Shown piece by piece: positions 9,580 through 18,824 of a DNA stretch of 64,000 nt. Under the pieces are notes generated by a model. The model made no database searches. It worked only from the letters and a program-made list of their open reading frames with translations, and was not told where the DNA came from. The stretch comes from a bacterium (GTDB lineage Bacteria > Bacteroidota > Bacteroidia > B-17B0 > Aurantibacillaceae): the NCBI GenBank assembly GCA_029945625.1, contig JAQSCW010000018.1:165155-229154 (forward strand), read 5' to 3'. Made by a program: the position numbers and the translations under genes. The number at the start of each line of letters is the position of its first letter. The first letter of the stretch is position 1.

Positions 9580-12249
9580 TTATTTTTTAATTACCGCCTT
9601 CACGTATTGAAACTTTTCATACGTTTTCCGATTCAACAGATAATCGCCCCGGTATTCGGGACCTCCAACCACTGAACTGAGGGAGAGTTTGATTTTGGCC
9701 GGATCAAGACCTTTGGCCTGCAGTGTTTTGAGCAGAAACTGCTTAAAGTTGTCAGCCCTGTCGGCAGCCAGCTTCGGATTGCCTCCTGCCGCGCGCATTG
9801 GCACTTTTGAGGCGCTACCGCTGATGAAAAGGGTGGCACCGGGTTTTTCAGCCAGAAGTTTTAAAGTGTATTCAATAAAATTTTGCCAATTCTGCTCTTT
9901 CTCGTTAATGGTAGTAACACCATAGGTATAATAAAATTCAAACCGTTGGCCAATTACCTCGCCCGAGCCACTGCTATCAACAGGTGTGCCCACCAATGAG
10001 CCGGGTGCATTGTAATCGAGGAAGATGGATTTAGAAAAACGTTTGGGTTTATCGGCCGGACCGGTAGTGAATATTATTTTTTCGGAGGCGGCATTATCTT
10101 TATAGGCCATTACTTCGTACTTCATTTCAGGAATGAGTGCTACGTTTTTAAGATTGCCATTGGCATCCGAAACCAGCTCCGTTTTTTGACCGTTTGCATC
10201 CGTAAGCACAATGTTGACCCCGGCAACAGGCTTTTTCGTTTTTGGATGTTTGATGGCGAGATCCAATTGGAGATTTTGAGACGGTTCCACTTTAGGACTA
10301 CCTTCCATGTAAATAACTTCACTCATAACCCTTGCCGTGCTTGTGCTGAAGGTGCTAATTACCGCGGTTTCAGATTTCTTATCATTTAGTTCCATGGTGA
10401 TCGCGTATTTCCGGTCGGGAAGCAAAATAATGCTGTCAGTTCTGCCTTTTTCGTTGGAGGCAAAGATCTGTTTTCCACCGCCCAGTTCTTCCAGAATCAC
10501 TTTGGCTCCTGAAACAGGCTTTTTATTCTTCACATTATCAAGCACCAGCGTATTTAACAAAATAGTGTTTTGGATCACCTTTATCTTTCCTACCATTCGA
10601 ACCGGCTCCAGCGCCACTTCGCGCTTAATCTCCTGATACGCAAATTCATTACTCACAAAAATATCTTCATTGTAAAACTCCTCATGATTATTCACCTGAT
10701 ACGAGAAATTGTATTGTTTACCGGGTGGCAGAATGGTGGTAAACGTGCCATTAATAAATTTAGGGCGGTAAACACCAATTACCTCATTGCTTTCTTTATC
10801 TGTAACAACAATGGTGATGTTCTCGGGAAGGGTTTCGCCCTGCGCCGGTAGAATCTGCCCTTTGAACAAGGCAAGGTATGTTTCGCGGACTTCTTCGAGG
10901 GTGATTCTGTAAATATCTTTATTCCCGTATCCGCCGCCTTTGGAAGAAGAAAAATAAGCGCGTTTTGCATCAGGAGAGGTCACGTAAAAAAGATCATCAT
11001 CAGTCGTATTAATGGGGTAGCCGATGTTCGTCACATTACTAAACTTATTCTCTTCATTTAATGTGGCGTACAAAATGTCAAATCCGCCAATGGATTTTAA
11101 ACCGTTGGAAGCAAAATAAAAAGTTTGACCGTCAGGGTGAATAAAACCACCATCTTCATCGTATTCGGTATTGATATCTGGACCCATATTTAGAGCCTTG
11201 CTCCACTTGCCATTAGGTAATTTTACGCAACGGTAAATATCTTTTCCTCCAAAACCACCCGGACGTTCGGAAGAAAAAAACAAGACATTGCCATCGGTAC
11301 TTAGGCAGGCGTGCGATTCCAGATAAGGGGTATTTACATCGTCGCCAAATTCTAACAAGGTGGCCCAGTCCTTCCCATTGTATTCTGTATAATAAATGTT
11401 TCCGTTACCTGCAGGCGTTTTACCGCCAAGCTCGTTCTTATACACAATGAGCGTTTGTCCGTCAGGAGAAAGATTGATGGAAGCCTCATGGCCAAACGTG
11501 TTTATCCCAAGTGGAGTAGGTGGGCTCCACTCGCCCTTATTGTCCTTGTAAGAAACCACAATGTCTTCAAAGTCACTGCCATCCGAATCTTTCATGCCAC
11601 CGGTATTTTCGGGGCGCCGTGTGGTATAGATGAGCGTGCGTTCATCGCCGCTGAGCACCGCACTGTAGTCGGGGTACGGGCTGTTAATCTTATCTCCCAA
11701 ATTTGTGATCTTTACATTGAGTGGAAAATTGATCATTTGTTTTGCCAGATTATTGGTCACCACTTCGCGATCAAGCATTTTTACATACTCTTTATCCTTT
11801 GGATTCACATAAGGTTTAAAAGCATTAAATTCGACAAGAGCTTCTTCAAACTTATAATTAAAATGCAGGGCTTTTCCATAGTAAAAATGCGCCAATGGGG
11901 CCGCCGCCTTTTCGCCGGCATTATCTGACTTGTATTTGTTGGAAATGTTCTTCACCGCTTTGCTGAGGTAATATTCTGCCTTTTCTTTCTGCGAGTCGGA
12001 TTGCATATAGGAAATACCCAGCATATAATTGATGTTGGCCGACGTGGAATCAAATTCATAAGCTTTCTTAAAATTCTCAAGAGCTTTGTCGGGTTCGTTC
12101 TCTAACAAAAGGTAAGAACCCTCCATAAAGTAATCTTTGTAGCCCGGTGCTTTGTTCTGAGACCTTACGCCAAGCGAAAAGACACTCAGAAGAATAGTGA
12201 GCGCATAATTGGAAAAGAATTGTTTGGTGTTGCTGTAAAAGGACCTCAT
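9580..12249 (-). CDS. PorE-like TPR / PD40 propeller / OmpA-like envelope protein
   Basis: An 889-residue exported protein. The frame extends one codon to a GTG at 12252, but the adjacent ATG at 12249 is the likelier start. Domains in order: signal peptide (ending VRSQ), TPR repeats (about 35-150), a PD40/WD40-like propeller (about 180-450; SLDGQTL-type turns such as LSPDGQTLIVYKNE and FSSERPGGFGGKDIY), several carboxypeptidase-regulatory-like beta-sandwiches (about 460-740), and a divergent OmpA-like C-terminus (YTLKLLAEKPGATLFISG ... AADRADNFKQFLLK). This order matches PorE, the peptidoglycan-binding part of the type IX system, although the protein is longer than the P. gingivalis one. A role in that system is inferred; many Bacteroidota carry several such paralogues. 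Confidence 0.75.
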   Translation of the reverse strand: MRSFYSNTKQFFSNYALTILLSVFSLGVRSQNKAPGYKDYFMEGSYLLLENEPDKALENFKKAYEFDSTSANINYMLGISYMQSDSQKEKAEYYLSKAVKNISNKYKSDNAGEKAAAPLAHFYYGKALHFNYKFEEALVEFNAFKPYVNPKDKEYVKMLDREVVTNNLAKQMINFPLNVKITNLGDKINSPYPDYSAVLSGDERTLIYTTRRPENTGGMKDSDGSDFEDIVVSYKDNKGEWSPPTPLGINTFGHEASINLSPDGQTLIVYKNELGGKTPAGNGNIYYTEYNGKDWATLLEFGDDVNTPYLESHACLSTDGNVLFFSSERPGGFGGKDIYRCVKLPNGKWSKALNMGPDINTEYDEDGGFIHPDGQTFYFASNGLKSIGGFDILYATLNEENKFSNVTNIGYPINTTDDDLFYVTSPDAKRAYFSSSKGGGYGNKDIYRITLEEVRETYLALFKGQILPAQGETLPENITIVVTDKESNEVIGVYRPKFINGTFTTILPPGKQYNFSYQVNNHEEFYNEDIFVSNEFAYQEIKREVALEPVRMVGKIKVIQNTILLNTLVLDNVKNKKPVSGAKVILEELGGGKQIFASNEKGRTDSIILLPDRKYAITMELNDKKSETAVISTFSTSTARVMSEVIYMEGSPKVEPSQNLQLDLAIKHPKTKKPVAGVNIVLTDANGQKTELVSDANGNLKNVALIPEMKYEVMAYKDNAASEKIIFTTGPADKPKRFSKSIFLDYNAPGSLVGTPVDSSGSGEVIGQRFEFYYTYGVTTINEKEQNWQNFIEYTLKLLAEKPGATLFISGSASKVPMRAAGGNPKLAADRADNFKQFLLKTLQAKGLDPAKIKLSLSSVVGGPEYRGDYLLNRKTYEKFQYVKAVIKK

Positions 12250-12317
12250 CACACTGGTTTGAATCTAAATTTTAAATGCAAAGCGCCCATATCGTCACAG
12301 TGGACGATGAACCGAAA

Positions 12318-12325
12318 CAAATATA
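12318..12325 (-). promoter_or_regulatory. -7 box for the PorE-like gene
   Basis: TATATTTG on the minus strand, about 69 bp upstream of the ATG at 12249. No clear -33 element. Confidence 0.35.
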
Positions 12326-12507
12326 AAATTTTTAATCAGAAAAGAAAATGACGCTATAGAAAGTACCACCCAATGTTATTAACCGTTCGATTCTCTGGTT
12401 ACAACTAATAACCGCTGCTTGCCCCAATTGGCAACGCCCGAATGTCGCGTGCGGTGAGTTAGTGGCCAGAAAACTGATTGAACTACCTCATGAACAGCCA
12501 AAATGCC

Positions 12508-12515
12508 TATCTTTG
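12508..12515 (+). promoter_or_regulatory. -7 box for prfC
   Basis: TATCTTTG lies 17 bp before the ATG at 12532 and inside the longer frame from 12478. It supports the downstream start. Confidence 0.5.
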
Positions 12516-12531
12516 CGCGCACAAAATAAAA

Positions 12532-14112
12532 ATGACCTTACAAGAAGAAATAAAAAGACGCCGCACCTTTGCTATCATTGCCCACCCCGATGCAGGAAAA
12601 ACGACCTTAACTGAAAAACTGCTGCTCTTCGGTGGCGCTATTCAATCGGCAGGGGCGGTGAAGTCTAATAAAATAAAGAAGTCCACTACCTCCGATTTTA
12701 TGGAGATTGAAAAGCAAAGAGGAATCTCCGTTTCTACCTCGGTGATGGCGTTTGACTATAAAAATTACAAAGTAAATATTTTAGATACACCCGGACACGA
12801 AGATTTTGCGGAAGACACTTATAGAACTTTAAGCGCGGTTGACAGTGTGATTATGGTAATTGACTGTGTTAAAGGTGTGGAACCTCAAACTCGAAAATTA
12901 CTGGAAGTGTGTCGCATGCGCCATACGCCGGTGATTGTGTTCATTAATAAACTGGACCGTGAAGGACAAAATCCATTTGATCTGCTTGACGAAATTGAAA
13001 AAGAATTAAAAATAAAGGTCCGCCCCATGACCTGGCCCATAGGCATTGGAAAGTCATTTAAAGGTGTTTACGATCTAAGTGGCAGTTCGTTGAACTTGTT
13101 TCAGGGTGATAGCAAAACCACTGTTGAAGAAACACTAAGGATCACCGATATCAACGATCCCATTATAGATAAACGCGTGGGGGCCGATTTTGCCAAACAA
13201 TTGCGGGCCGATGTGCATCTCATCGATGGCGTATACGATCCTTTAGATCCGCAAAAGTACCTGGAGGGCCACATCAGTCCGGTCTTTTTTGGAAGTGCCG
13301 TGAATAATTTCGGGATCAACGAATTGCTCGATTGTTTTGTGGAGATTGCGCCCTATCCCAAAGATCGCGAAACAGAAGAAGGTATGGTACATCCCGACGA
13401 TACCAAATTCAGCGGCTTTATTTTTAAGATCCATGCCAACCTCGATCCTAAACATCGCGACAGGATTGCGTTTTTAAGAATTTGTTCCGGAAAATTCGAG
13501 CGTAATAAATATTATTTTAATGTGCGTGAAAAAAAGCAATTACGTTTTAGTAATCCCACCGCATTTATGGCTCAGCAAAAATCGGTAATTGATGAAGCTT
13601 TTCCCGGCGACGTGATTGGTTTATACGATGCCGGTAATTTTAAGATTGGTGATTCTCTCACCGAAGGAGCCTCCTTGCATTTTAAAGGCATTCCAAGTTT
13701 TTCGCCCGAATTGTTTCGCTATGTTACCAATATGGATCCCATGAAAACCAAACAACTTCAAAAGGGATTGGAACAATTAACAGATGAAGGTGTGGCGCAA
13801 TTGTTCACCAAAAAAGCCGACGGCCGCAAGGTAATTGGTACTGTGGGAGCCCTACAATTTGAAGTGATCCAGCACCGTTTAAAATCCGAGTACAATGCAA
13901 GTGCCAGTTTTGATCAATTAAATTTATACAAAGCACTTTGGATTAGTTGTGAGGACAAAAAGAAGATGGATGCGTTTATGCTCGATCGCAGTGCCCACAT
14001 TGCGTATGATAAAGAGCACCGTCCTGTATTTTTGGCGGAGAGTCCCTGGTTATTGCAAATGGCTCAGGAAAAATTTCCGGATATTCAATTTCATTTGAAA
14101 AGCGAGTTTTAG
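12532..14112 (+). CDS. prfC: Peptide chain release factor 3
   Basis: Translational GTPase that recycles release factors 1 and 2 from the ribosome. The 526 residues show the G1 loop ([12 protein letters not shown]), the RF3-type switch region ([19 protein letters not shown]), G3 (DTPGHEDF), G4 (NKLD), and the RF3 C-terminal domain. The ATG at 12532 gives [15 protein letters not shown], which aligns with known RF3 starts. The frame open from 12478 adds 18 residues that run over a -7 box. The last 34 nt (14079-14112) occur again at 16255-16288 with only two silent differences. Confidence 0.95.
   Translation: MTLQEEIKRRRTFAIIAHPDAGKTTLTEKLLLFGGAIQSAGAVKSNKIKKSTTSDFMEIEKQRGISVSTSVMAFDYKNYKVNILDTPGHEDFAEDTYRTLSAVDSVIMVIDCVKGVEPQTRKLLEVCRMRHTPVIVFINKLDREGQNPFDLLDEIEKELKIKVRPMTWPIGIGKSFKGVYDLSGSSLNLFQGDSKTTVEETLRITDINDPIIDKRVGADFAKQLRADVHLIDGVYDPLDPQKYLEGHISPVFFGSAVNNFGINELLDCFVEIAPYPKDRETEEGMVHPDDTKFSGFIFKIHANLDPKHRDRIAFLRICSGKFERNKYYFNVREKKQLRFSNPTAFMAQQKSVIDEAFPGDVIGLYDAGNFKIGDSLTEGASLHFKGIPSFSPELFRYVTNMDPMKTKQLQKGLEQLTDEGVAQLFTKKADGRKVIGTVGALQFEVIQHRLKSEYNASASFDQLNLYKALWISCEDKKKMDAFMLDRSAHIAYDKEHRPVFLAESPWLLQMAQEKFPDIQFHLKSEF
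14079..14112 (+). repeat. prfC 3' tail, direct repeat copy 1
   Basis: Last 34 nt of prfC including the TAG stop. The second copy at 16255-16288 has AAG for AAA (both Lys) and TAA for TAG. The pair brackets 14113-16254 like the ends of an inserted segment. Confidence 0.8.
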
Positions 14113-14117
14113 ATTTT

Positions 14118-14138
14118 CCATTTTAGGGAATAAAATGG
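14118..14138 (+). terminator. Hairpin after prfC
   Basis: CCATTTTA and TAAAATGG form a perfect 8-bp stem around a GGGAA loop, 5 bp past the stop. There is no T-tract, so terminator function is uncertain. Confidence 0.4.
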
Positions 14139-14367
14139 GTCAAGCGGAAAAGCCGGGGAGAAAGTTTTTGGGCGTGCCCCCGCCTTTCTTTTTTTATTCC
14201 GTTTGGCGGGGTCGCGCTTTCCGTTCCAAGTCCTCGCCACGCAAAGAGACAGGCGTGGCTGTGGGCTTTCCACTGCAATCGCTCACGCAGCAAACCACTT
14301 GTTTCCATTTATAAAAAAAATCCAAGGAATAAATTAGATGCATTTCCCCAACAATTCCGATTGATCC
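14137..14367 (+). repeat. 231-bp dispersed repeat, copy 1
   Basis: The first 159 bp (to 14295) are nearly identical (about five differences by eye) to the reverse complement of 39809-39967. The rest keeps two conserved blocks (AAAAAAAATCCAAGGAATA and CATTTCCCCAACAATTCCG). Internal dyads: GCGTGCCCCCGCC with GGCGGGGTCGCGC, and GCCACGC/GCGTGGC around a 10-nt loop. No protein-coding signal. Similar GC-rich dispersed elements are familiar from Bacteroidota genomes; their function is unknown to me. The remaining bases to 14463 hold a 'cacagag' low-complexity patch. Confidence 0.85.
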
Positions 14368-14378
14368 AAAAAAATCAA

Positions 14379-14416
14379 CACAGAGGAAACAGAGTTACTG
14401 AGTAACACAGAGAAAA
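14379..14416. repeat. 'cacagaggaaacagag' low-complexity patch
   Basis: Imperfect CACAGAG units related to those at 50360-50530. They lie between the dispersed repeat and the 3' end of the secreted-protein gene. Confidence 0.5.
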
Positions 14417-14463
14417 TTTATGCTGTTTGAAAGTGCATTCAGATTGATTGAAGCGAAAAAAAA

Positions 14464-16164
14464 TTACTCTTTCACGAGCTTAAACACCTCAGATTTCTTC
14501 TGAGATTGTATTTTCAAATAGTAAATGCCCGCCACCAAAGAAGATATATCAATACTCGCGGAGCCATCTTTAAATTCCCTTCTTAGTATTTCCCTTCCGT
14601 TCAGATCACATAAAATTATTCGGCAGTTTTCAATACCCGCATTTTTTAGTGTGAATATCCCACTAGTTGGATTTGGAAATATGTTTACGATTTCATGGGA
14701 TACTGTTTTATTCAAATTTGTGCAGGGATCAACCACCAAACTCAATGTCGTTTCTCCAACGCAGCCATAACTGTTTGTGCCACGAAGTGTAAAGGTGGTA
14801 CTTGAAAGAGGGTTTAACAAGAGCGAGGGGTCGTTTGAACTAGTTCCGTCATACGACCAGGTGTAGGTGAGAGCACCGCCCCCGTCTAAGGCTATTTCCT
14901 GGGTGGCGCAAATGGTAGAATTGACCGGACTCAAATTAATGCTCATAACAGGAAGCGGAAAAACGTAAACAGTTGTAAATTTTTTCGACACACATCCGTT
15001 GGGGTTGAGACTTGTAACAGTATAGGAAGAATTGGAAGTCGGGTTCACGGAAATGGTCGGTGATACGGGTCCGTTTACCCATGTATAACTGCTTACGCCC
15101 GACGCCGACAGGGTAATAGATGCTCCCTTACAAACACCCGGAATAGCCGGGCTTACCACAATGGGAAGAGTTGGCAAGATGGTGAGGGTAACATTTTTGT
15201 AGGTTGAGCAACCGAAAGCATTCGTCCCAATTACGGTATAGGAACTTGTTGAAGAAGGGGTAACAGTAACACTGTTTCCAATACTACCGTTACTCCAGGT
15301 ATACGAATTTGCTCCAGAGGCCGACAGTACCGCTGGTTCGCCAGCGCAAACAACCGAAGGGTTGGCGAGCACCTGCACCTGAGGTGTGGGATTGACAACA
15401 AAATTATAATAACAGGTGTATTGGCAACTGCTACTCAGATAACCCATAACGCAATAAACAGAGGGAGTGAAAGAAGCACTAAGTGTCATTGTGGTACTGG
15501 GTAAAAAGGAGCCGTTGCTCCAGGAATAAGTATTGGCAGGTGAACAGGCGGTTAAATTAACATTCTGACCTTCACAAATTGTGAAGTTATTCGGTGACGG
15601 GGGTATGCCGCTGGGGCCACACACCTGCGTAATTGAAAAGTCATCAAAGTTGAGATATTGAGACGTGCCCGTGTTGCTGCCTATACCCCTGATTGCTGCA
15701 TAATAGGTGCCTGTTCCGGGAACAACAAATGTGCCGGACAAAAGTGAATATGCTGAGCTGATTACCGGACTGCTGGCTGAGGCAACCGCTACCATGCCTG
15801 AAGCGGACTGATTTTGTCCGATCATGATTGACAGGTTTGACCAATTTTGACCGCCGGTATTGTCGGTCATGTAAAATAAAGCAGCAGAATAGGTGGTCCC
15901 GGCATTTAGCAGAATTGCTTTTGAAAAAAAATAGTTCGTTCCGCCCGGGTTGTAATAAAATGCCGCGTATTTAGGTGCCGTGGTAAAAGTTAAGCAGGAT
16001 ATACTCGGACTTGATGCCGTCCAGCAAGCGGGCATTTGATTGTTCTGCGAAATTCCCTGAAAACCTTCATAATAGGGAACTGATGCTGCAGTACATTGGG
16101 CCCGCAAATCGAAATGAGTGCCAAGTAGCACAAAGAGAAATATAAAAGTGTAAATTGTTTTCAT
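14464..16164 (-). CDS. Type IX-secreted Ig-repeat adhesin-like protein
   Basis: A 566-residue exported protein. The frame runs to 16185, but the ATG at 16164 gives a clean signal peptide (MKTIYTFIFLFVLLGTHFDLRA before QCT). An N-terminal jelly-roll/MAM-like region (PYYEGFQG ... YLNFDDFSITQVC, about 25-175) is followed by at least four Ig-like repeats of about 80 residues with YTWSNG-type cores, then a type A sorting domain (IFPNPTSGIFTL ... GIYYLKI ... FKLVKE). A surface adhesin or binding role is inferred from architecture. The gene sits in the segment bracketed by the two prfC tails, 97 bp from the dispersed repeat. Confidence 0.8.
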   Translation of the reverse strand: MKTIYTFIFLFVLLGTHFDLRAQCTAASVPYYEGFQGISQNNQMPACWTASSPSISCLTFTTAPKYAAFYYNPGGTNYFFSKAILLNAGTTYSAALFYMTDNTGGQNWSNLSIMIGQNQSASGMVAVASASSPVISSAYSLLSGTFVVPGTGTYYAAIRGIGSNTGTSQYLNFDDFSITQVCGPSGIPPSPNNFTICEGQNVNLTACSPANTYSWSNGSFLPSTTMTLSASFTPSVYCVMGYLSSSCQYTCYYNFVVNPTPQVQVLANPSVVCAGEPAVLSASGANSYTWSNGSIGNSVTVTPSSTSSYTVIGTNAFGCSTYKNVTLTILPTLPIVVSPAIPGVCKGASITLSASGVSSYTWVNGPVSPTISVNPTSNSSYTVTSLNPNGCVSKKFTTVYVFPLPVMSINLSPVNSTICATQEIALDGGGALTYTWSYDGTSSNDPSLLLNPLSSTTFTLRGTNSYGCVGETTLSLVVDPCTNLNKTVSHEIVNIFPNPTSGIFTLKNAGIENCRIILCDLNGREILRREFKDGSASIDISSLVAGIYYLKIQSQKKSEVFKLVKE

Positions 16165-16254
16165 GGGTTTTATTTTAGTTTCCATAGCCCGGGTTTAAAA
16201 TTACGGATGCTGTGCTCACTCCATTAAAGGTAGTTAAAATATGGCATGAATGCA

Positions 16255-16288
16255 GGATATTCAATTTCATTTGAAGAGCGAGTTTTAA
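16255..16288 (+). repeat. prfC 3' tail, direct repeat copy 2
   Basis: 34 nt that would encode the same last ten residues of RF3 plus a stop. The two differences from 14079-14112 are both silent. No upstream prfC sequence precedes it. Confidence 0.8.
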
Positions 16289-16310
16289 TGGGATTTCATT
16301 AGGCATTGCC

Positions 16311-16545
16311 AATACTGGGAGCCAAGAGCCAAGACTTGTTCTGAGAAGAACAATGGATCATGAAATTCTGTCTTGGTTCCCTTTTCTCTTGATTCCTGCA
16401 TCCCTTTTATAGTTAGTCAAGAGCCAATACCAAAGAGAGTCAAGACGGCACCGTGGGGTAAATCCAATTCTCCAAATTCATTCTTGCTTCTCTTCGGTCT
16501 TGATTCCTGCATCCCTGCAATAAATTCAGCAAGAATCCCCAAGCC
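16311..16545. repeat. 'agccaagagtcaagac' / 'tcttgattcctgcatccct' repeats
   Basis: The 492-bp gap between 16165 and 16656 holds the prfC tail copy and this patch. TCTTGATTCCTGCATCCCT occurs twice (from 16387 and from 16497), and AGCCAAGAG-type units lie in opposite orientation to it. No coding signal. Confidence 0.65.
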
Positions 16546-16574
16546 CTAAATTAACCTAAAAAGCCCCTAAAATA

Positions 16575-16606
16575 TTTGATTATGAGTAGGATTTATGGTA
16601 TTTTTG
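16575..16606 (+). promoter_or_regulatory. Promoter of the suf operon
   Basis: TTTG (16575-16578), a 20-bp spacer and TATTTTTG (16599-16606) form the best Bacteroidota promoter in the window. The start site should lie near 16612, about 45 nt before sufA. Confidence 0.7.
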
Positions 16607-16611
16607 TGCTT

Positions 16612-16630
16612 AATTAGAATCAATCTAATT
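16612..16630. promoter_or_regulatory. Palindromic operator at suf start site
   Basis: AATTAGA-ATCAA-TCTAATT is a perfect 7-bp inverted repeat at the predicted transcription start, a position suited to repression. TTAGA/TCTAA half-sites resemble DtxR/MntR-type boxes, but the regulator is a guess. Confidence 0.5.
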
Positions 16631-16656
16631 TATAATTCATTTAAAAACAAATAGTT

Positions 16657-16983
16657 ATGATCACTGTAACGGAAAATGCCAAAAGTCACGCCATCAATTT
16701 AATTAAAGAAGAAAATAGGCCGGCAGATACCTTTATTCGCGTAGGAGTAGATGGAGGAGGTTGCTCGGGATTATCATACCGCCTGGAGTTTGACAACCTC
16801 ATTAAAGAAGGAGATCAGATGTTTGAAGATAAAGGCATCAAGATTGTGGTTGACCGCAAAAGTTTTTTATACCTAGTTGGCACCGAATTGGAATATACCG
16901 GCGGACTGAACGGCAAAGGATTTATTTTTAAAAATCCCAATGCCAGTCGTACCTGTGGTTGTGGAGAAAGTTTCTCGGTATAG
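16657..16983 (+). CDS. sufA: Iron-sulfur cluster assembly A-type carrier
   Basis: A 108-residue HesB/IscA/SufA-family protein that accepts [Fe-S] clusters from the SufBCD scaffold and passes them to apo-enzymes. The three conserved cysteines are present: GGGCSGLSY in the middle and CGCGESF at the C-terminus. The length is typical. As first gene of the suf operon it is best called SufA, though an ErpA-like role cannot be excluded. The promoter and palindrome lie directly upstream. Confidence 0.9.
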   Translation: MITVTENAKSHAINLIKEENRPADTFIRVGVDGGGCSGLSYRLEFDNLIKEGDQMFEDKGIKIVVDRKSFLYLVGTELEYTGGLNGKGFIFKNPNASRTCGCGESFSV

Positions 16984-17056
16984 TAAAATGCATTTATGCA
17001 GAAAAGCCTAAACAAAAATATCATTGGATTCAGGATCCTAATTCTTGATTAACACG

Positions 17057-17257
17057 ATGGCAAGAATAATCATTCATAAAAATGTAAGTCCTGATGAGTT
17101 GCATGAGCAAAGACTCCGCGACGATTTTAAACTCAGTCACGAGGAGCGCATGAAGAAAGCATTTAAGCTTATGAGACTGGGGCTTTTGTTTTCGCAAAGA
17201 AGTAAGGCAGGATTTGGAAAGAAGATTATAATAAACGGGACTGATGGACGTGTTTGA
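17057..17257 (+). CDS. Small hypothetical protein in suf operon
   Basis: A 66-residue protein from the ATG at 17057; a TTG at 17045 would add four residues. It is predicted mostly helical, with a charged core (LSHEERMKKAFKLMRLG). The pattern of a short N-terminal strand followed by an EERxxKxxxLxR helix reminds me of small antitoxin-like proteins found next to nucleotidyltransferases, but no partner gene is present. It fills the sufA-sufB gap on the same strand. Function unknown; it may be an orphan or a decaying remnant. Confidence 0.5.
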   Translation: MARIIIHKNVSPDELHEQRLRDDFKLSHEERMKKAFKLMRLGLLFSQRSKAGFGKKIIINGTDGRV

Positions 17258-17363
17258 GGAAGACATTGTATTTTTCTTAAGCAACTGAGGCATTTGACAA
17301 AGTAAATAAATTCAAGTCTTTACTTTAAAATGAGTGAAGCCATAAAAAAATTAGCGAAAAAAG

Positions 17364-18818
17364 ATGGACAACGAGGTATTGAACGAGCATATAAACAAAG
17401 ATTATGAGTGGGGCTTCGTAACGGATATTGAAAGCGATACCTTTGCAAAAGGATTAAATGAAAATGTGGTGCGGGCCCTCAGCAAAAAGAAAAATGAACC
17501 CGAATGGATGCTCGAATTCAGGTTAAAAGCATTTCGCCATTGGCTCACCATGAAAGAGCCTGAGAACTGGGCTCATCTCCATTATCCAAAAATTGATTTT
17601 CAAAACATCAGTTATTATTCGGCACCTAAAAAAGCACCGGAATTGAAAAGTCTGGATGAGGTAGATCCCGAATTATTAAAAACCTTCGAAAAATTAGGCA
17701 TCTCTCTCGAAGAACAAAAACGCTTGAGTGGTGTGCAATCCAATATTGCGGTGGATGCTGTGTTCGACAGCATTTCCGTAAAAACTACTTTCCGCGAAAC
17801 ACTTTCCGAAAAAGGGATCATCTTTTGTTCATTCAGCGATGCGGTGCAAGAGTATCCTGATCTTATTAAAAAATACATGGGCATGGTGGTGCCCTATACC
17901 GATAATTATTATGCGGCCCTCAATAGCGCGGTGTTTAGCGACGGTTCGTTTTGTTTTATTCCCAAAGGCGTGCGTTGCCCCATGGAACTGTCTACGTATT
18001 TCCGTATTAATTCCATTGGGACCGGGCAGTTTGAAAGAACCCTCATTGTTGCCGACGAAGCAAGTTATGTTTCTTACCTCGAAGGTTGCACCGCCCCCAA
18101 GCGGGATGAAAATCAATTACACGCGGCCATTGTTGAAATTATTGCTCATAAAGATGCCGAAGTAAAATACAGTACCGTACAAAACTGGTATCCCGGCGAT
18201 AAAGATGGTAAAGGCGGTATTTATAATTTTGTAACCAAGCGTGGTATTTGTTTAGAAGATAATGCAAAAATTAGTTGGACACAAGTGGAAACCGGCTCTG
18301 CCATTACCTGGAAATATCCATCGGTGATCTTAAAAGGCAATAACAGTGTGGGTGAATTTTATTCGGTGGCAGTCACCGCGAATTTTCAGGAAGCAGATAC
18401 CGGAACAAAAATGATTCACATCGGAAAAAATACCCGCAGTACCATCATTTCAAAAGGAATAAGTGCGGGTCACAGCAATAACAGTTACCGCGGGCTGGTA
18501 CAAATAAGAAAAGGAGCCACTAGCTCCCGCAATTTTTCGCAATGCGATAGTTTGTTGATGGGCGATCAATGCGGTGCGCACACGTTCCCTTATATTGAAA
18601 TTAAAGATAAAAGCGGCATTGTGGAGCATGAAGCTACTACCAGTAAAATTGGAGAGGATCAGTTGTTTTATTGTAAACAACGTGGCATCGACATGGAAAA
18701 AGCAATTGCATTGATTGTGAATGGCTACTGTAAGGAAGTGCTGAATAAATTGCCCATGGAATTTGCTGTGGAAGCACAAAAATTACTTGCCATCAGTTTA
18801 GAAGGAAGCGTGGGATAA
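17364..18818 (+). CDS. sufB: Fe-S cluster assembly scaffold SufB
   Basis: Scaffold subunit of the SufBC2D complex on which iron-sulfur clusters are built. The 484 residues carry the SufB hallmarks: [20 protein letters not shown] near the start, [15 protein letters not shown], the C-terminal beta-helix core ([24 protein letters not shown]), and [17 protein letters not shown]. The ATG at 17364 fits family N-termini. The stop is 6 bp from the next gene, so co-transcription is likely. Confidence 0.97.
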   Translation: MDNEVLNEHINKDYEWGFVTDIESDTFAKGLNENVVRALSKKKNEPEWMLEFRLKAFRHWLTMKEPENWAHLHYPKIDFQNISYYSAPKKAPELKSLDEVDPELLKTFEKLGISLEEQKRLSGVQSNIAVDAVFDSISVKTTFRETLSEKGIIFCSFSDAVQEYPDLIKKYMGMVVPYTDNYYAALNSAVFSDGSFCFIPKGVRCPMELSTYFRINSIGTGQFERTLIVADEASYVSYLEGCTAPKRDENQLHAAIVEIIAHKDAEVKYSTVQNWYPGDKDGKGGIYNFVTKRGICLEDNAKISWTQVETGSAITWKYPSVILKGNNSVGEFYSVAVTANFQEADTGTKMIHIGKNTRSTIISKGISAGHSNNSYRGLVQIRKGATSSRNFSQCDSLLMGDQCGAHTFPYIEIKDKSGIVEHEATTSKIGEDQLFYCKQRGIDMEKAIALIVNGYCKEVLNKLPMEFAVEAQKLLAISLEGSVG

Positions 18819-18824
18819 GCTTAC

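Noticed and set aside
11455..11928. 157-residue plus-strand frame inside the PorE-like gene
   Set aside because: It is a shadow of a well-supported minus-strand gene with clear domains.
14464..16164. Secreted protein considered as part of a phage or transposon
   Set aside because: No transposase, integrase or phage gene is nearby, and the protein has an ordinary type IX substrate architecture. Only the prfC tails suggest mobility.
17330..17407. 25-residue frame starting [14 protein letters not shown] that overlaps the sufB start
   Set aside because: It could be a leader peptide, but it is short, lysine-rich by chance in AT-rich DNA, and has no supporting signal.
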